64,000 nucleotides of DNA from Undibacterium umbellatum (GTDB lineage Bacteria; Pseudomonadota; Gammaproteobacteria; Burkholderiales; Burkholderiaceae_D). Below, one piece after another: positions 8,187 to 16,466 of this stretch (position 1 is its first letter; each line of letters opens with the position of its first letter). Made by a program: the position numbers and the translations under genes. Below the pieces are notes generated by a model that was not told where the DNA came from, ran no database searches, and saw only the letters and a list, made by a program, of their open reading frames with translations. The stretch is from positions 186,001-250,000 of the forward strand of contig NZ_JACOFX010000006.1 in NCBI RefSeq assembly GCF_014284125.1, written 5' to 3'.

Positions 8187-8992
8187 ATTCAGCCAGTCTG
8201 TATCAACGTATTGCCTGCCTCTCTACAGAAGCGGTGGAGGTTTTGTATGCACTGGGGGCAGAAGATTATGTGGTTGGCATTTCTGGCTACACCACCAGAC
8301 CGGCCCGTGCCCGCGATGAAAAGCCCAAGGTCAGTGGTTTTTCTTCTGCGCAGATAGACCGCATACTGGCTGTGAAGCCTGATCTTGTGATTGCCTATTC
8401 AAATATGCAATCTGAGATTTCGCGTGAGCTGATCAGTGCGGGCATAGAAGTACATGCCTTCAACCAGCGCGACGTTGGCGGTATTTTGCATATGATCAGG
8501 GTATTGGCGAACCTAGTCGGCAAGCAGGAGCAGGGTTCCGTGTTGATCGCAGAACTGGAATCGCAAATTGCAACTGTCAAACAGCAAAGCGCAGGCTGGA
8601 CACGCAGGCCAAAAATTTATTTTGAAGAATGGAATGATCCACTGATGTCCTGCATAGGCTGGGTGTCAGAACTGATCCATATCGCTGGTGGTGAAGATGC
8701 TTTTGCTGACCTGGCGCAGCACCATAGTGCCCGAGAGCGCATTATTGCCGACCCTGCAGAAATCATACTGCGTGCACCAGATATCATCATCGGCTCCTGG
8801 TGTGGCAAGAAGTTCCGGCCTGACAGCGTGATTGCCCGCGAAGGCTGGGATCATATCCCTGCTGTAAGAAATGGCAGGGTGCTGGAAATTAAATCGGCAG
8901 ACATACTTTCGCCAGGTCCTTCAGCGATACAGCATGGCTTGGTGCAATTGCATATACTGATTGCTGAATGGCAGTCTGCACAGACCGCATGA
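8183..8992 (+). CDS. BtuF-fold cobalamin-binding-type protein without signal peptide
   Basis: A 269-residue protein with the same two-lobe binding-protein fold as Btu[27 protein letters not shown] at the start, [16 protein letters not shown] near residue 65, and [28 protein letters not shown] near 150. It begins directly with lobe 1 and has no signal peptide or lipobox, and no better upstream start exists because it overlaps btuF by ATGA. It is therefore predicted to be cytoplasmic. Such proteins are usually annotated as cobalamin-binding proteins, but a cytoplasmic role is not established. It could buffer or hand over corrinoids. Confidence 0.75.
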   Translation: MNSASLYQRIACLSTEAVEVLYALGAEDYVVGISGYTTRPARARDEKPKVSGFSSAQIDRILAVKPDLVIAYSNMQSEISRELISAGIEVHAFNQRDVGGILHMIRVLANLVGKQEQGSVLIAELESQIATVKQQSAGWTRRPKIYFEEWNDPLMSCIGWVSELIHIAGGEDAFADLAQHHSARERIIADPAEIILRAPDIIIGSWCGKKFRPDSVIAREGWDHIPAVRNGRVLEIKSADILSPGPSAIQHGLVQLHILIAEWQSAQTA

Positions 8993-9008
8993 ACAAGAAA
9001 TTTATCCT

Positions 9009-10448
9009 ATGAAAATATCCACGCTGATGGTACAAGGTACGACTTCTGACGCTGGCAAAAGCACGGTGGTTGCGGCCCTGTGCCGCCTGTTGTATCGTCA
9101 GGGCGTGCGCGTCGTTCCAATGAAGCCGCAAAATATGGCGCTCAACAGCGCCGTGACCATTGACGGCGGCGAGATCGGGCGTGCCCAGGCCTTGCAAGCG
9201 TTGGCAGCAGGTTTGCCTGCGCATACTGACATGAATCCAGTCTTGCTGAAGCCTTCATCCGATACCGGCGCGCAAGTCATCATCCATGGCAAGGTCAGAG
9301 CAGATATGGATGCGCGTGATTACCATCAATACAAAACCATCGCCATGGGGGCAGTGCTGGAATCCTACGGACGCCTGCAACAGCAATATGAAGCGATTAT
9401 TGTCGAAGGTGCAGGCAGCCCGGCTGAAGTGAATTTGCGTGACCGTGATATCGCCAATATGGGTTTTGCTGAAGCCGTGGATTGCCCAGTCATCCTGGTG
9501 GCTGATATAGACCGTGGTGGTGTGTTCGCACATTTCGTCGGCACTCTGGATTGCCTGTCTGAATCCGAACAAAAGCGCATCATCGGTTTTGTCATTAACC
9601 GCTTTCGGGGGGATATCAGTTTACTGGAACCTGGCCTCGACTGGCTGGAGAAAAAAACCGGCAAGCCTGTTTTAGCGGTACTGCCTTACCTGCATGGCCT
9701 GCAACTCGATGCCGAAGATGCGATACAGTCCAGCCAGGGTAACGCGGGCAAGTTTCGCATCATTGTGCCCGCCATACCGCGCATATCGAATCATACTGAC
9801 TTCGATGCACTGCGCGCCCATCCAGACGTCGATCTGCAATTCATCGGCCCTGACAGGGCGATACCTGCTGCCGACCTCATCATCCTGCCCGGTAGTAAAA
9901 ACACCCGCGCCGACCTGGCATTCTTGCAGGCGCAGGGCTGGCAGCCAGTGCTGGAAAAACATCTACGCTATGGCGGCAAAGTCATCGGCATTTGTGGTGG
10001 TTATCAAATGCTGGGGCAAGTCATTAGCGACCCGCATGGTGTGGAAGGGCAGGCTGGTGATTCAGATGGACTTGGCCTGCTAGACATCACCACCGAGCTG
10101 ACACAGGAAAAACGTCTGCAACAGGTGACTGGCATCTGTGCATTCAATGCCAGCACTGCACATGTCAGTGGCTACGAAATCCATATGGGCACCACCTATG
10201 CCAGTAATGACACGCAGCCTGTCTTCACCATCAACGGCGAAGACGAAGGCGCACGCTCACCAGACGATCTGATACTGGGCACCTACCTGCACGGCCTGTT
10301 CGATCACCCCGAGGCCTGTGCCGCCTTGCTGGCATGGGCAGGTCTGGAAAGTGAGCATAAAGTCGATCTGGCGGCCTTGCGCGAGCTCAGCCTTAACCGG
10401 GTGGCAGATGCCTGTGCGCCGTTGCTGGATGCCTTGCAGAAGCTCTAA
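9009..10448 (+). CDS. cobQ: Cobyric acid synthase (CobQ/CbiP)
   Basis: A 479-residue glutamine-dependent amidase that amidates the b, d, e and g carboxylates of adenosylcobyrinate a,c-diamide. The N-terminal part has [19 protein letters not shown] and [13 protein letters not shown]; the middle has [21 protein letters not shown]. The C-terminal amidotransferase has [11 protein letters not shown] and the nucleophile in [11 protein letters not shown] (near residue 333), with YLHGLFDHP near the end. ATG 9009 is chosen because the family starts at this point; in-frame sequence upstream to 8961 overlaps the preceding gene. It closes the cobalamin operon and ends inside a palindromic repeat. Confidence 0.95.
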   Translation: MKISTLMVQGTTSDAGKSTVVAALCRLLYRQGVRVVPMKPQNMALNSAVTIDGGEIGRAQALQALAAGLPAHTDMNPVLLKPSSDTGAQVIIHGKVRADMDARDYHQYKTIAMGAVLESYGRLQQQYEAIIVEGAGSPAEVNLRDRDIANMGFAEAVDCPVILVADIDRGGVFAHFVGTLDCLSESEQKRIIGFVINRFRGDISLLEPGLDWLEKKTGKPVLAVLPYLHGLQLDAEDAIQSSQGNAGKFRIIVPAIPRISNHTDFDALRAHPDVDLQFIGPDRAIPAADLIILPGSKNTRADLAFLQAQGWQPVLEKHLRYGGKVIGICGGYQMLGQVISDPHGVEGQAGDSDGLGLLDITTELTQEKRLQQVTGICAFNASTAHVSGYEIHMGTTYASNDTQPVFTINGEDEGARSPDDLILGTYLHGLFDHPEACAALLAWAGLESEHKVDLAALRELSLNRVADACAPLLDALQKL

Positions 10449-10596
10449 GAACCTGTTTTCGATCTTGCTGCGCGAGCGTGATCGGGACTCATGTGCTGCT
10501 CAAAATGCTCATGTACTAGAGTACATTTCGCTTTTTGCGCTGCGTTTTTGTTACCCTGACCCCGCTGACGCTCGCTACAGATCGTAAACAGGCTCT
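10448..10596. repeat. 149-bp palindromic repeat element (MITE/REP-like)
   Basis: The ends are near-perfect inverted repeats: AGAACCTGTTTTCGATC at 10448 and the complement of AGAGCCTGTTTACGATC ending at 10596 (2 mismatches in 17). The arms keep pairing inward (GCGAGCGT on both sides) down to the centre ATGTACTAGAGTACAT near 10509-10524. The whole element could fold into one long hairpin. It overlaps the cobQ stop on the + strand and supplies the stop of the convergent gene, so it may also act as a bidirectional transcription end. Confidence 0.75.
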
Positions 10597-11002
10597 AATC
10601 AGTAGCAGACTGTTTTTGAACAGGCAGTAACTGCGCAATCCCAAAAGCAATTTCAACCACAGTGAAGGCCAGTATGATCTGGCTTGCACCATGAGCAACC
10701 GCATATAGCTGCCACGCGCTGAACAGAATGCGTCCGGCAGCGTCATACCGGCCATATTCCATGCGCGTGCCACGCAGGCGCAAAATGGCCCAGATCGTGA
10801 CGATGGACCCCAGCAGGTTCGCCATCAAGACATGGGCTGCAGCGAAAGCGGGGAATTCGCCTGGTATACCCAGGCTGCTGTTGAGCTGTGTCAGGCTTTG
10901 GTGGATCAGGGCGAAGGTCCAGGGCGTGGCAAAACCGATTGTGACAATCAGGTCATACCAGGCGCTGGCGCGCACGATGCGCAGATAGTTTTTCAGTTGC
11001 AT
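10595..11002 (-). CDS. Small four-helix membrane protein, unknown function
   Basis: A 135-residue protein with about four hydrophobic segments (DLIVTIGFATPWTFALI, AAHVLMANLLGSIVTIWAIL, ILFSAWQLYAVAHGASQIILAF, VVEIAFGIAQLLPV) and a short charged tail. I do not recognise a named domain. The ATG at 11002 follows GGAGAG at 5 bases, but this ribosome-binding site lies inside a perfect hairpin (11003-11031). It lies about 80 bases downstream of the PepSY gene on the same strand and may belong to the iron module. Its stop comes from the palindromic repeat. Confidence 0.7.
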   Translation of the reverse strand: MQLKNYLRIVRASAWYDLIVTIGFATPWTFALIHQSLTQLNSSLGIPGEFPAFAAAHVLMANLLGSIVTIWAILRLRGTRMEYGRYDAAGRILFSAWQLYAVAHGASQIILAFTVVEIAFGIAQLLPVQKQSATD

Positions 11003-11031
11003 ATAGTCTCTCCGGAATTAGGAGAGACTAT
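11003..11031 (-). promoter_or_regulatory. Perfect hairpin masking a ribosome-binding site
   Basis: Two 11-base arms, ATAGTCTCTCC and GGAGAGACTAT, are exact reverse complements around a 7-base loop. On the - strand the 3' arm contains the Shine-Dalgarno GGAGAG, followed after 5 bases by the ATG of the small membrane protein. Folding would hide the site. It could also be a DNA operator. There is no T-tract, so it is not a standard terminator of the upstream PepSY gene. Confidence 0.6.
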
Positions 11032-11080
11032 GGTGAGCCCTGGTGTTTACTCCAGGGTCAAGCTAAATTTGAGAAAAGTA

Positions 11081-12682
11081 TCAGGCGATTGTCTGCAAAG
11101 ACCAGACACTATCCTTTGCTTCATCCTTGATACGCTTGCCCGTTTTGCGCGCCGCGTAGATAAATGCCAGCGCCATCGCAATGGCAACCAATTCCACACC
11201 GAGGCCAGTGATGTTGGTATTGGATGTAGTTTGTAAGGCCATGAATGCAGAACTACATGGGATGGACAGCGCGGCAATCACGCACAGCCAAAGCAAATCG
11301 ACCGAAGAGCGTGCAGCTCCGCGCAGATATGCCCAAGCCAGCGCACCAAGGAAAACACTGTAGTAGACGAATAAATAGACAAAATTGATATTCTTAGCCG
11401 TGGCTGTAAATAATTTTCCAGCCACCAGGGTGAAGCAGACGCCTGCCACAGTGCCCAGGCATACACCAACCGTGCCTGCAGCCATCAACTTGGTCGACAG
11501 TGTTTGTAGCGGCAGTGCCTGATTTGGGCGTTGCACTTTACGACGCTTTTCCAGCCACAACAAATTGCCTGAGTAAAACAGGAAGGCACCACTCAGTCCA
11601 AAAGCGAAATACACCCAGCGCATCATATCGCCACCATAACTTCCGAAGTGCAGGGAAAAGAAGGGGCCGACGATGGCGCTCCAGGTGCTTTCCCTGCCCG
11701 GCAACATACTGGCATTGATCACAGCACCTGTATAAGGGTGGACGATGAGGTAGCCAGCTTCCGGCCCTTGCACCAGATAGCGTGGATTGACGAGAGCCAC
11801 CCTTGCCATGGGGCGCGGGCTTTCCAGTCCAAAGAACTGTATCTCTGAAATTGTTGAGTCGCCCGCTTCGGCTTTGACCTTGCTGATGATACTGGTCAGC
11901 GGCAGCATGTCTTTGGCTTCATAGGGTTTGGCTGCTGCTGCCGGTGGCTTGCCAAACATGGCCTGGTTTTTATAGACTACTTCTGCCAGGCTGTCATAAA
12001 ACTGATCATGAAAGGCAAATACAATGACGGTAACACTGATGACGATGTGGTAGGGCAGGCTGGTAATGCCGATGATATTGTGGGCATCAAGCCAGAAGCG
12101 TTTGCGGTTCTTGCCAGGGCGCAGGGCAAAGAAATCTTTAACCATGGTCGGCAGTAATAGAATCACGCCAGATATCAGAGCCAGAAAGTACAAAATACCT
12201 GCCACGCCCATGAGATAGCCACCAAGGTATTCGTCGCCTATCTCTCCAGGTATCCCGCCTGTTCTGTGCAGCATGTCTATCATTTGCGCCAGGATAGACG
12301 GCAATTCTTCCTTTGCTTGCAGAATACCCGTTTCATCAAGCGTGGCAGTCCATTGTTTTGCTGAGAAATCCAGCTCGCGTCCGGGCCTGCCTGCCGTCCA
12401 GCTCATGGTCGCAGCATTATTGTCATGATGACCCAGATGCATGGTGAAGCCTTTGCGCGCAGCAGGGTGCTGTGCCAGCGCTTGTAGTGCCAGGCTGTCG
12501 ATGTGCTGCGCGTTGACCATGGCGGGTGAAGGTGTCGGCGGACTGACCCAGTGGTCCAGCGGTTGCTTGAACATCGTCAAGGCACCAGCAAAAAAACCGA
12601 TGAACAACAATAAGCCCGCACTGATCCCTACCCAGGTATGCAGGGATTGATAGACACGCAGGATGTCACTTCTGATTTTCAT
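11081..12682 (-). CDS. PepSY-associated transmembrane protein (iron-uptake type)
   Basis: A 533-residue inner-membrane protein of the PepSY-TM family, often found with TonB receptors and implicated in reductive release of iron from siderophores (FoxB-like). It begins LRVYQSLHTWVGISAGLLLFIGFFAGALT, the family's first helix. A periplasmic PepSY region (EAKDMLPLTSIISKVKAEAGD near residue 250) and four or more further helices follow. It is the third gene of a - strand run starting at the TonB receptor (15282), 11 bases after the preceding small membrane protein. The substrate is not known from sequence. Confidence 0.85.
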   Translation of the reverse strand: MKIRSDILRVYQSLHTWVGISAGLLLFIGFFAGALTMFKQPLDHWVSPPTPSPAMVNAQHIDSLALQALAQHPAARKGFTMHLGHHDNNAATMSWTAGRPGRELDFSAKQWTATLDETGILQAKEELPSILAQMIDMLHRTGGIPGEIGDEYLGGYLMGVAGILYFLALISGVILLLPTMVKDFFALRPGKNRKRFWLDAHNIIGITSLPYHIVISVTVIVFAFHDQFYDSLAEVVYKNQAMFGKPPAAAAKPYEAKDMLPLTSIISKVKAEAGDSTISEIQFFGLESPRPMARVALVNPRYLVQGPEAGYLIVHPYTGAVINASMLPGRESTWSAIVGPFFSLHFGSYGGDMMRWVYFAFGLSGAFLFYSGNLLWLEKRRKVQRPNQALPLQTLSTKLMAAGTVGVCLGTVAGVCFTLVAGKLFTATAKNINFVYLFVYYSVFLGALAWAYLRGAARSSVDLLWLCVIAALSIPCSSAFMALQTTSNTNITGLGVELVAIAMALAFIYAARKTGKRIKDEAKDSVWSLQTIA

Positions 12683-12693
12683 TGACTACTCGA

Positions 12694-12990
12694 CTAAGTT
12701 TTTACAAGAAACAGCAAGGCATAGGCCAGTGCATTGGCAATCAGCAGTCCTTTCAATGCACGTACACCGTTGCGCACCAGATAAATCAAGCTGAGTATCA
12801 GCATCCATACCGGCGTGATAAGCCACATGACGAACTGCACTTTTTGTGGCGCAGCTATGCCGCCTGGGCCTATCCAGGCAAACAGGCCAGATATCGCCAG
12901 GGCCAGCGTAAAGCCCAGTACCAGACCGGATATGGTTTTAGTCCACCAGTCTGCGCGGATGGGCGTTTTTTTTGAGGCGTTATTCTCCAT
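12694..12990 (-). CDS. Small membrane protein of iron-uptake operon (DUF3649-like)
   Basis: A 98-residue protein with three hydrophobic segments (TISGLVLGFTLALAISGLFAWIG, VMWLITPVWMLILSLIYLV, LLIANALAYALLFLV) and a polar N-terminus. ATG 12990 is used; the frame is open further upstream but only as a shadow of the neighbour. It overlaps the preceding gene by 11 bases and lies just before the PepSY gene. Small proteins of this kind (DUF3649/DUF3325) accompany PepSY proteins and ferric-siderophore receptors. The DUF3649 name is a tentative match from memory. Confidence 0.7.
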   Translation of the reverse strand: MENNASKKTPIRADWWTKTISGLVLGFTLALAISGLFAWIGPGGIAAPQKVQFVMWLITPVWMLILSLIYLVRNGVRALKGLLIANALAYALLFLVKT

Positions 12991-13246
12991 GTGTTTTCTT
13001 TTTCTTGAGTAAGGAGAAGAATGGCAGCAAGCCCAAAACCAGCATGGTGATGACCAGCCACGCAAATATTGCGGTCGCCATGCTGAAAGCCTGCCATCCG
13101 CAATACAAGGCCAGTGCCGTGACCAGACTGGTAATCGCAAGCACAGGTTTTGCTGGCAAAGAGGTTGGCAACCACCCTTGGTGTCGTTGGCACAGATACA
13201 GGAGGAGGGAAGCTACGATTGTTAGTAATAAAAACAAAATAGACAC
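12980..13246 (-). CDS. Small membrane protein of iron-uptake operon (DUF3325-like)
   Basis: An 88-residue protein with three hydrophobic helices: an N-terminal MSILFLLLTIVASLLLYLCQ, then AITSLVTALALYCGWQAF and ATAIFAWLVITMLVLGLLPF, ending in a lysine-rich tail. This layout fits DUF3325, found beside TonB-dependent siderophore receptors and PepSY proteins. It is the first gene after the receptor on the - strand and overlaps the next gene. The function of the family is unknown. Confidence 0.65.
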   Translation of the reverse strand: MSILFLLLTIVASLLLYLCQRHQGWLPTSLPAKPVLAITSLVTALALYCGWQAFSMATAIFAWLVITMLVLGLLPFFSLLKKKKTHGE

Positions 13247-13286
13247 AAGACTATTCCTGTTTGGGTAGGTAGGATGTTTCTGTAGA

Positions 13287-13318
13287 GAGAAGCAGCAGGT
13301 GAAAAACTGCAGCTTCTC
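13287..13318 (-). promoter_or_regulatory. Intercistronic hairpin after the TonB receptor gene
   Basis: GAGAAGC at 13287-13293 and GCTTCTC at 13312-13318 form a stem that continues (GCAG/CTGC) after one mismatch, with an A-rich loop on the + strand. It lies between the receptor stop (13330) and the DUF3325-like start (13246). There is no clear T-tract, so it may protect or process the receptor mRNA 3' end and lower expression of the downstream genes rather than fully terminate. Confidence 0.4.
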
Positions 13319-13329
13319 ATTTGCTGAAA

Positions 13330-15282
13330 TTAGAAAGCCAGTGTGGCACTCACGTAATAGTTGCGGCCTAGTTCAAAGTAAGCAAAGTCTTTGCTCTTTT
13401 GTTCCATGCTCACATTCGTGAGGTTCTTTACGCCCACGCGCAAAATCAGGTTATCTTGCAGGCGGGCTGAGAGGTTCCAGTCCAGACGAGTATAGGCTGG
13501 TAGTTCCTTGCTTTCATAGAATTGGCTGCCTATGTAATGCGCAGTCAGACCAGTTTGCAAGTGTGTCGTTGCTTTCCAGTTGACACCTAGTTTTCCAACA
13601 TTAGCAGGGCGGTTGTCCAGCTTGCTTTCCTTGCCGCGCTCATCGGTATAGTTAGCTTTCAAGTGCGTATAGTTGCCATTGATGGAAAAGGAAGGGCTCA
13701 GTTCCACATCTGCCTGCAGTTCTATGCCACTGGTCTTGGCCTTGGCAATATTGATCCAATTGCGAGTTTTCTTAATGCCATCATAGTTGGCGACGATCAT
13801 GTCATCGACATCGTTCTTGAAAGCCACGGCACTCAGGTTCCAGCCTTTTTGATGTACTTCAACACCAGCTTCAAAGTTGGTGCTGGTTTCAGGCTTCAAA
13901 TTTGGATTGCCGGACAGATAGCAAGCTCCGCCGCAACTGATCACACTGTACTCAGGACTCAACTGATAGGCATCCGGTGCTTTGAATGCTTTGCTGATAC
14001 CGCCTTTGACGGTGACAGCATTGTTGGCCTGGTAAGACAGATATGTTTTTGGGGAAAAGTGATTGCCAAAAGTATTGCTGTCATCGACACGCCCAGCCAG
14101 TGTCAGATGCAAGTCCTTGCTCAGGCTGATTTCATCTTCCACGAATATGGCAGAGCTGCGCGTACTGATCTCACCGGTTTTCAAATAAGTCAGCGGGTCT
14201 TTGATTAACTGGCGACGCAAGTCGATGCCTGCTGTCAGGCTATTAATGCCCAACTCAGTATTTGCATACACTTTTGCATACGTATTTTTTTCTTTCAATA
14301 CGTGCTGTTGTGGTTTTTTGTAGCGGCTGTTGAAATCATCTATGGTGGTATCTTCCTGATTCAGGAACGCAGTAGTGGTACCCCAGCCCCATGTAGCCTT
14401 GTGAGTGATCCCATAGGTATAGCGCGTGACTTCCTGTTCGCGATAATCCTTGGATTCAAATTTGTATTCAGGATTGTAGGCGTAGTAGTACAGAGCGAGT
14501 GGACGCTTGTCCTTGTTATAGCCAAAGTCAAAGTCGAGTGACTGTGTATCTGACAGATTAAGTGTCGTTGTCGTCACCAGATTCTGGGATTGTTTTTTCT
14601 CCAGGCGGGCAGGGCGGGTAGGATCAGATGCCGAAGTGCTGAACCAAGGCTGCCTGTCATAGACTTCGCCGGAAATAGCCATGCTGAGTCGCTCATTAAA
14701 GGCTCCACTGGTGGCCGCACCTATTCGGTATTGATCGCCTTGCTCACCAGTCGCGACCTTGCGGTACTCGGTATTGAATGTGCCTGTCCATTGCTTGGCA
14801 GGCGTCTTCGTGATGATGTTGATCACACCGCCAATAGCGTCAGAACCATACAAGGCAGCCATGGGGCCGCGTACGATTTCTACCCGTTTGATACTGTTCA
14901 AAGGGATGGAGCTGAAATCAAAATCACTGCCGCGCCACAAGGCGCCGCCAGAAGAGATGCGCTTGCCATTCACCAGCATTAACGTATATTTGCCTGCCAG
15001 CCCCCGGATCTGGATTTCATCACGGCCTGTGCCGTCAGTCTGATTGTTGACACCCACTGTTTCGCGCAATAAGTCTGCCAGGCTGTTTACTGGTGATTTA
15101 GCGATATCTTCAGCAGTCACCACAGTGGTAAAAGCCGGTGCTGAGGCAATGCTATGGTTGCGCAGAGTCGCTGTTACCACGACCTGTTGTCCATCTGCTG
15201 GTTCTTGTGCTGCTGCATGTAATGCTTGTCCAGTGGCCAGATTAGCCAAGACAATGACGATCAACTTCCTTTTGAAACGCAT
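13330..15282 (-). CDS. TonB-dependent outer-membrane receptor (CirA/siderophore type)
   Basis: A 650-residue receptor: signal peptide (KLIVIVLANLATGQALHAAA), a TonB-box-like QQVVVTATLR, a plug with DLLRETVGVNNQTDG, IQIRGLAGKYTLMLVNGKR and VEIVRGPMAALYGSDAIGGVINIITK, then a 22-strand-type barrel ending ELGRNYYVSATLAF with the terminal Phe. Length fits CirA/FepA-like receptors. It is preceded by a Fur-box-like palindrome and followed by two small membrane proteins and a PepSY protein. Together these indicate ferric-siderophore or catecholate uptake; the exact ligand is unknown. TonB, ExbB and ExbD are available at 40372-43193. Confidence 0.9.
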   Translation of the reverse strand: MRFKRKLIVIVLANLATGQALHAAAQEPADGQQVVVTATLRNHSIASAPAFTTVVTAEDIAKSPVNSLADLLRETVGVNNQTDGTGRDEIQIRGLAGKYTLMLVNGKRISSGGALWRGSDFDFSSIPLNSIKRVEIVRGPMAALYGSDAIGGVINIITKTPAKQWTGTFNTEYRKVATGEQGDQYRIGAATSGAFNERLSMAISGEVYDRQPWFSTSASDPTRPARLEKKQSQNLVTTTTLNLSDTQSLDFDFGYNKDKRPLALYYYAYNPEYKFESKDYREQEVTRYTYGITHKATWGWGTTTAFLNQEDTTIDDFNSRYKKPQQHVLKEKNTYAKVYANTELGINSLTAGIDLRRQLIKDPLTYLKTGEISTRSSAIFVEDEISLSKDLHLTLAGRVDDSNTFGNHFSPKTYLSYQANNAVTVKGGISKAFKAPDAYQLSPEYSVISCGGACYLSGNPNLKPETSTNFEAGVEVHQKGWNLSAVAFKNDVDDMIVANYDGIKKTRNWINIAKAKTSGIELQADVELSPSFSINGNYTHLKANYTDERGKESKLDNRPANVGKLGVNWKATTHLQTGLTAHYIGSQFYESKELPAYTRLDWNLSARLQDNLILRVGVKNLTNVSMEQKSKDFAYFELGRNYYVSATLAF

Positions 15283-15325
15283 GCTTCCCCCCCGTGATGT
15301 AAGGTCGAAATATTAATTCAATTTA

Positions 15326-15350
15326 AATGCGAATGCAAATGATTCGCATT
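15326..15350 (-). promoter_or_regulatory. Fur-box-like palindrome upstream of the TonB receptor
   Basis: AATGCGAAT (15326-15334) and ATTCGCATT (15342-15350) are exact inverted 9-mers separated by GCAAATG. The arrangement of AATGxxAAT-type half-sites matches the general Fur-box pattern. It lies 44 bases upstream of the receptor start, where an operator would overlap the promoter. Iron repression of the receptor and its downstream genes is inferred. Confidence 0.65.
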
Positions 15351-15470
15351 AGCATTAAGTGTTGATCTTGTGTGCGCCAGTATCCACAGCATGAATTTCG
15401 TCTGAACTGAGAGCAGCGACAAAGCTCTCTGATATCTCGAAGGATTGGAACCTCAAAAAGTTCTTGCGAT

Positions 15471-15488
15471 TAGTTTCCTTGGAAACTA
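15471..15488 (+). promoter_or_regulatory. MarR-type operator palindrome TAGTTTCCTTGGAAACTA
   Basis: An 18-bp palindrome with exact 8-base arms, TAGTTTCC and GGAAACTA, and a 2-base centre. It lies 37 bases upstream of the MarR gene start chosen at 15526, the usual place for autoregulation by MarR dimers. The position also argues against the upstream in-frame ATG at 15445, which would put the palindrome inside the coding region. Confidence 0.6.
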
Positions 15489-15525
15489 TGATGCATGCAT
15501 CAAACCTTGTGTGAGATTATTAATA

Positions 15526-16023
15526 ATGAGTGAGAAAAAAAATTCCAGCATGGCGTCAGCTACCTCGACAGGAAAGCCTGTCAGTACGCTGGACTCGCAC
15601 CTGGGTTTTTGGTTGCGCTATGTTTCAAACTATGTTTCCGCGTGCTTTGAAAAAAGCGTGGAAGCAGCAGGGGTATCCATCTCTGAGTGGGTCGCTTTGC
15701 GCACCTTGTACAGTAAAACTGATTCGACACCTGCGGATTTGATGTGCGAATTGGGCATGACCAAGGGGGCAATTTCAAAAATTCTTGCCAGTCTGGAAAA
15801 AAAGGAATTGCTTCGTCGGGAAACATCTCTTGTTGACCGGCGCGCCCAACAAATTTCATTGACAAGAAAAGCCAAAAATCTGGTTCCCAAATTGGCAGCA
15901 CTGGCCGATCAAAACGATGAAAAGTTTTTTGGTCATATGTCGCCGCAGCAACGCATGGACTTGATCGCAATCATGCAGGAAATCACTTGCGTGCATGGCC
16001 TGAAAGAAATACCAGTTAAATAG
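15526..16023 (+). CDS. MarR-family transcriptional regulator
   Basis: A 165-residue winged-helix regulator. It has a helical dimerisation region (SHLGFWLRYVSNYVSACFEKSVEAAGVS), a DNA-binding helix-turn-helix in DLMCELGMTKGAISKILASLEKKELL, and a wing with SLVDRRAQQISLTRKA, the classic MarR DxR motif. ATG 15526 gives a normal length and leaves the palindromic operator in the 5' region. DUF1398 follows 24 bases downstream and is probably cotranscribed. The ligand is unknown. Confidence 0.88.
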   Translation: MSEKKNSSMASATSTGKPVSTLDSHLGFWLRYVSNYVSACFEKSVEAAGVSISEWVALRTLYSKTDSTPADLMCELGMTKGAISKILASLEKKELLRRETSLVDRRAQQISLTRKAKNLVPKLAALADQNDEKFFGHMSPQQRMDLIAIMQEITCVHGLKEIPVK

Positions 16024-16047
16024 TTTTGAAACGACCAGGAGTGAATA

Positions 16048-16449
16048 ATGAACGATGCAGCAATACTGGCAATAGAAACCCTAGCAAAGGATTCATACGC
16101 AGGGAAACTGAGTTTCGGCCAGGTCGTCTGCAGCCTAGTTGATGCGGGTGTAGCATCCTATTTTGTCGACTATCGCACTGGAGTCACAACATACTACTTT
16201 GAGGATGGTGGTGTTTGCACCTTGGACTTTGGGAAAAAGGAATACCTGATTCCAGCCGTATTCGATGCCCAGTCTCTGGTGGCTGCCATACGAGGGGCGC
16301 AGCGCGATGAAGTGCGCTATCCAGAATTTGTCAGGCTATCAATGACTGCAGGCTGCGTGGGTTATATTGTCTGGATAACGGGTCGTCATGTCAGTTACTT
16401 TGGACATGCAGGTGAGGTGCATGTCGAGCAATTTCCATCTGCAAAGTAG
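16048..16449 (+). CDS. DUF1398 family protein
   Basis: A 133-residue soluble protein matching DUF1398: KLSFGQVVCSLVDAGVASYFVDYRTGVTTYY near the N-terminus, FDAQSLVAAIRGAQRDEVRYPEF in the middle and AGCVGYIVWITGRHVSYFGHAGEVHVEQFP at the end, the family's most conserved part. No catalytic site is known. It sits 24 bases behind the MarR gene with AGGAG before its ATG, so it is likely the regulator's target or partner. Confidence 0.85.
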   Translation: MNDAAILAIETLAKDSYAGKLSFGQVVCSLVDAGVASYFVDYRTGVTTYYFEDGGVCTLDFGKKEYLIPAVFDAQSLVAAIRGAQRDEVRYPEFVRLSMTAGCVGYIVWITGRHVSYFGHAGEVHVEQFPSAK

Positions 16450-16466
16450 TATCTCGGTTCACTTCA

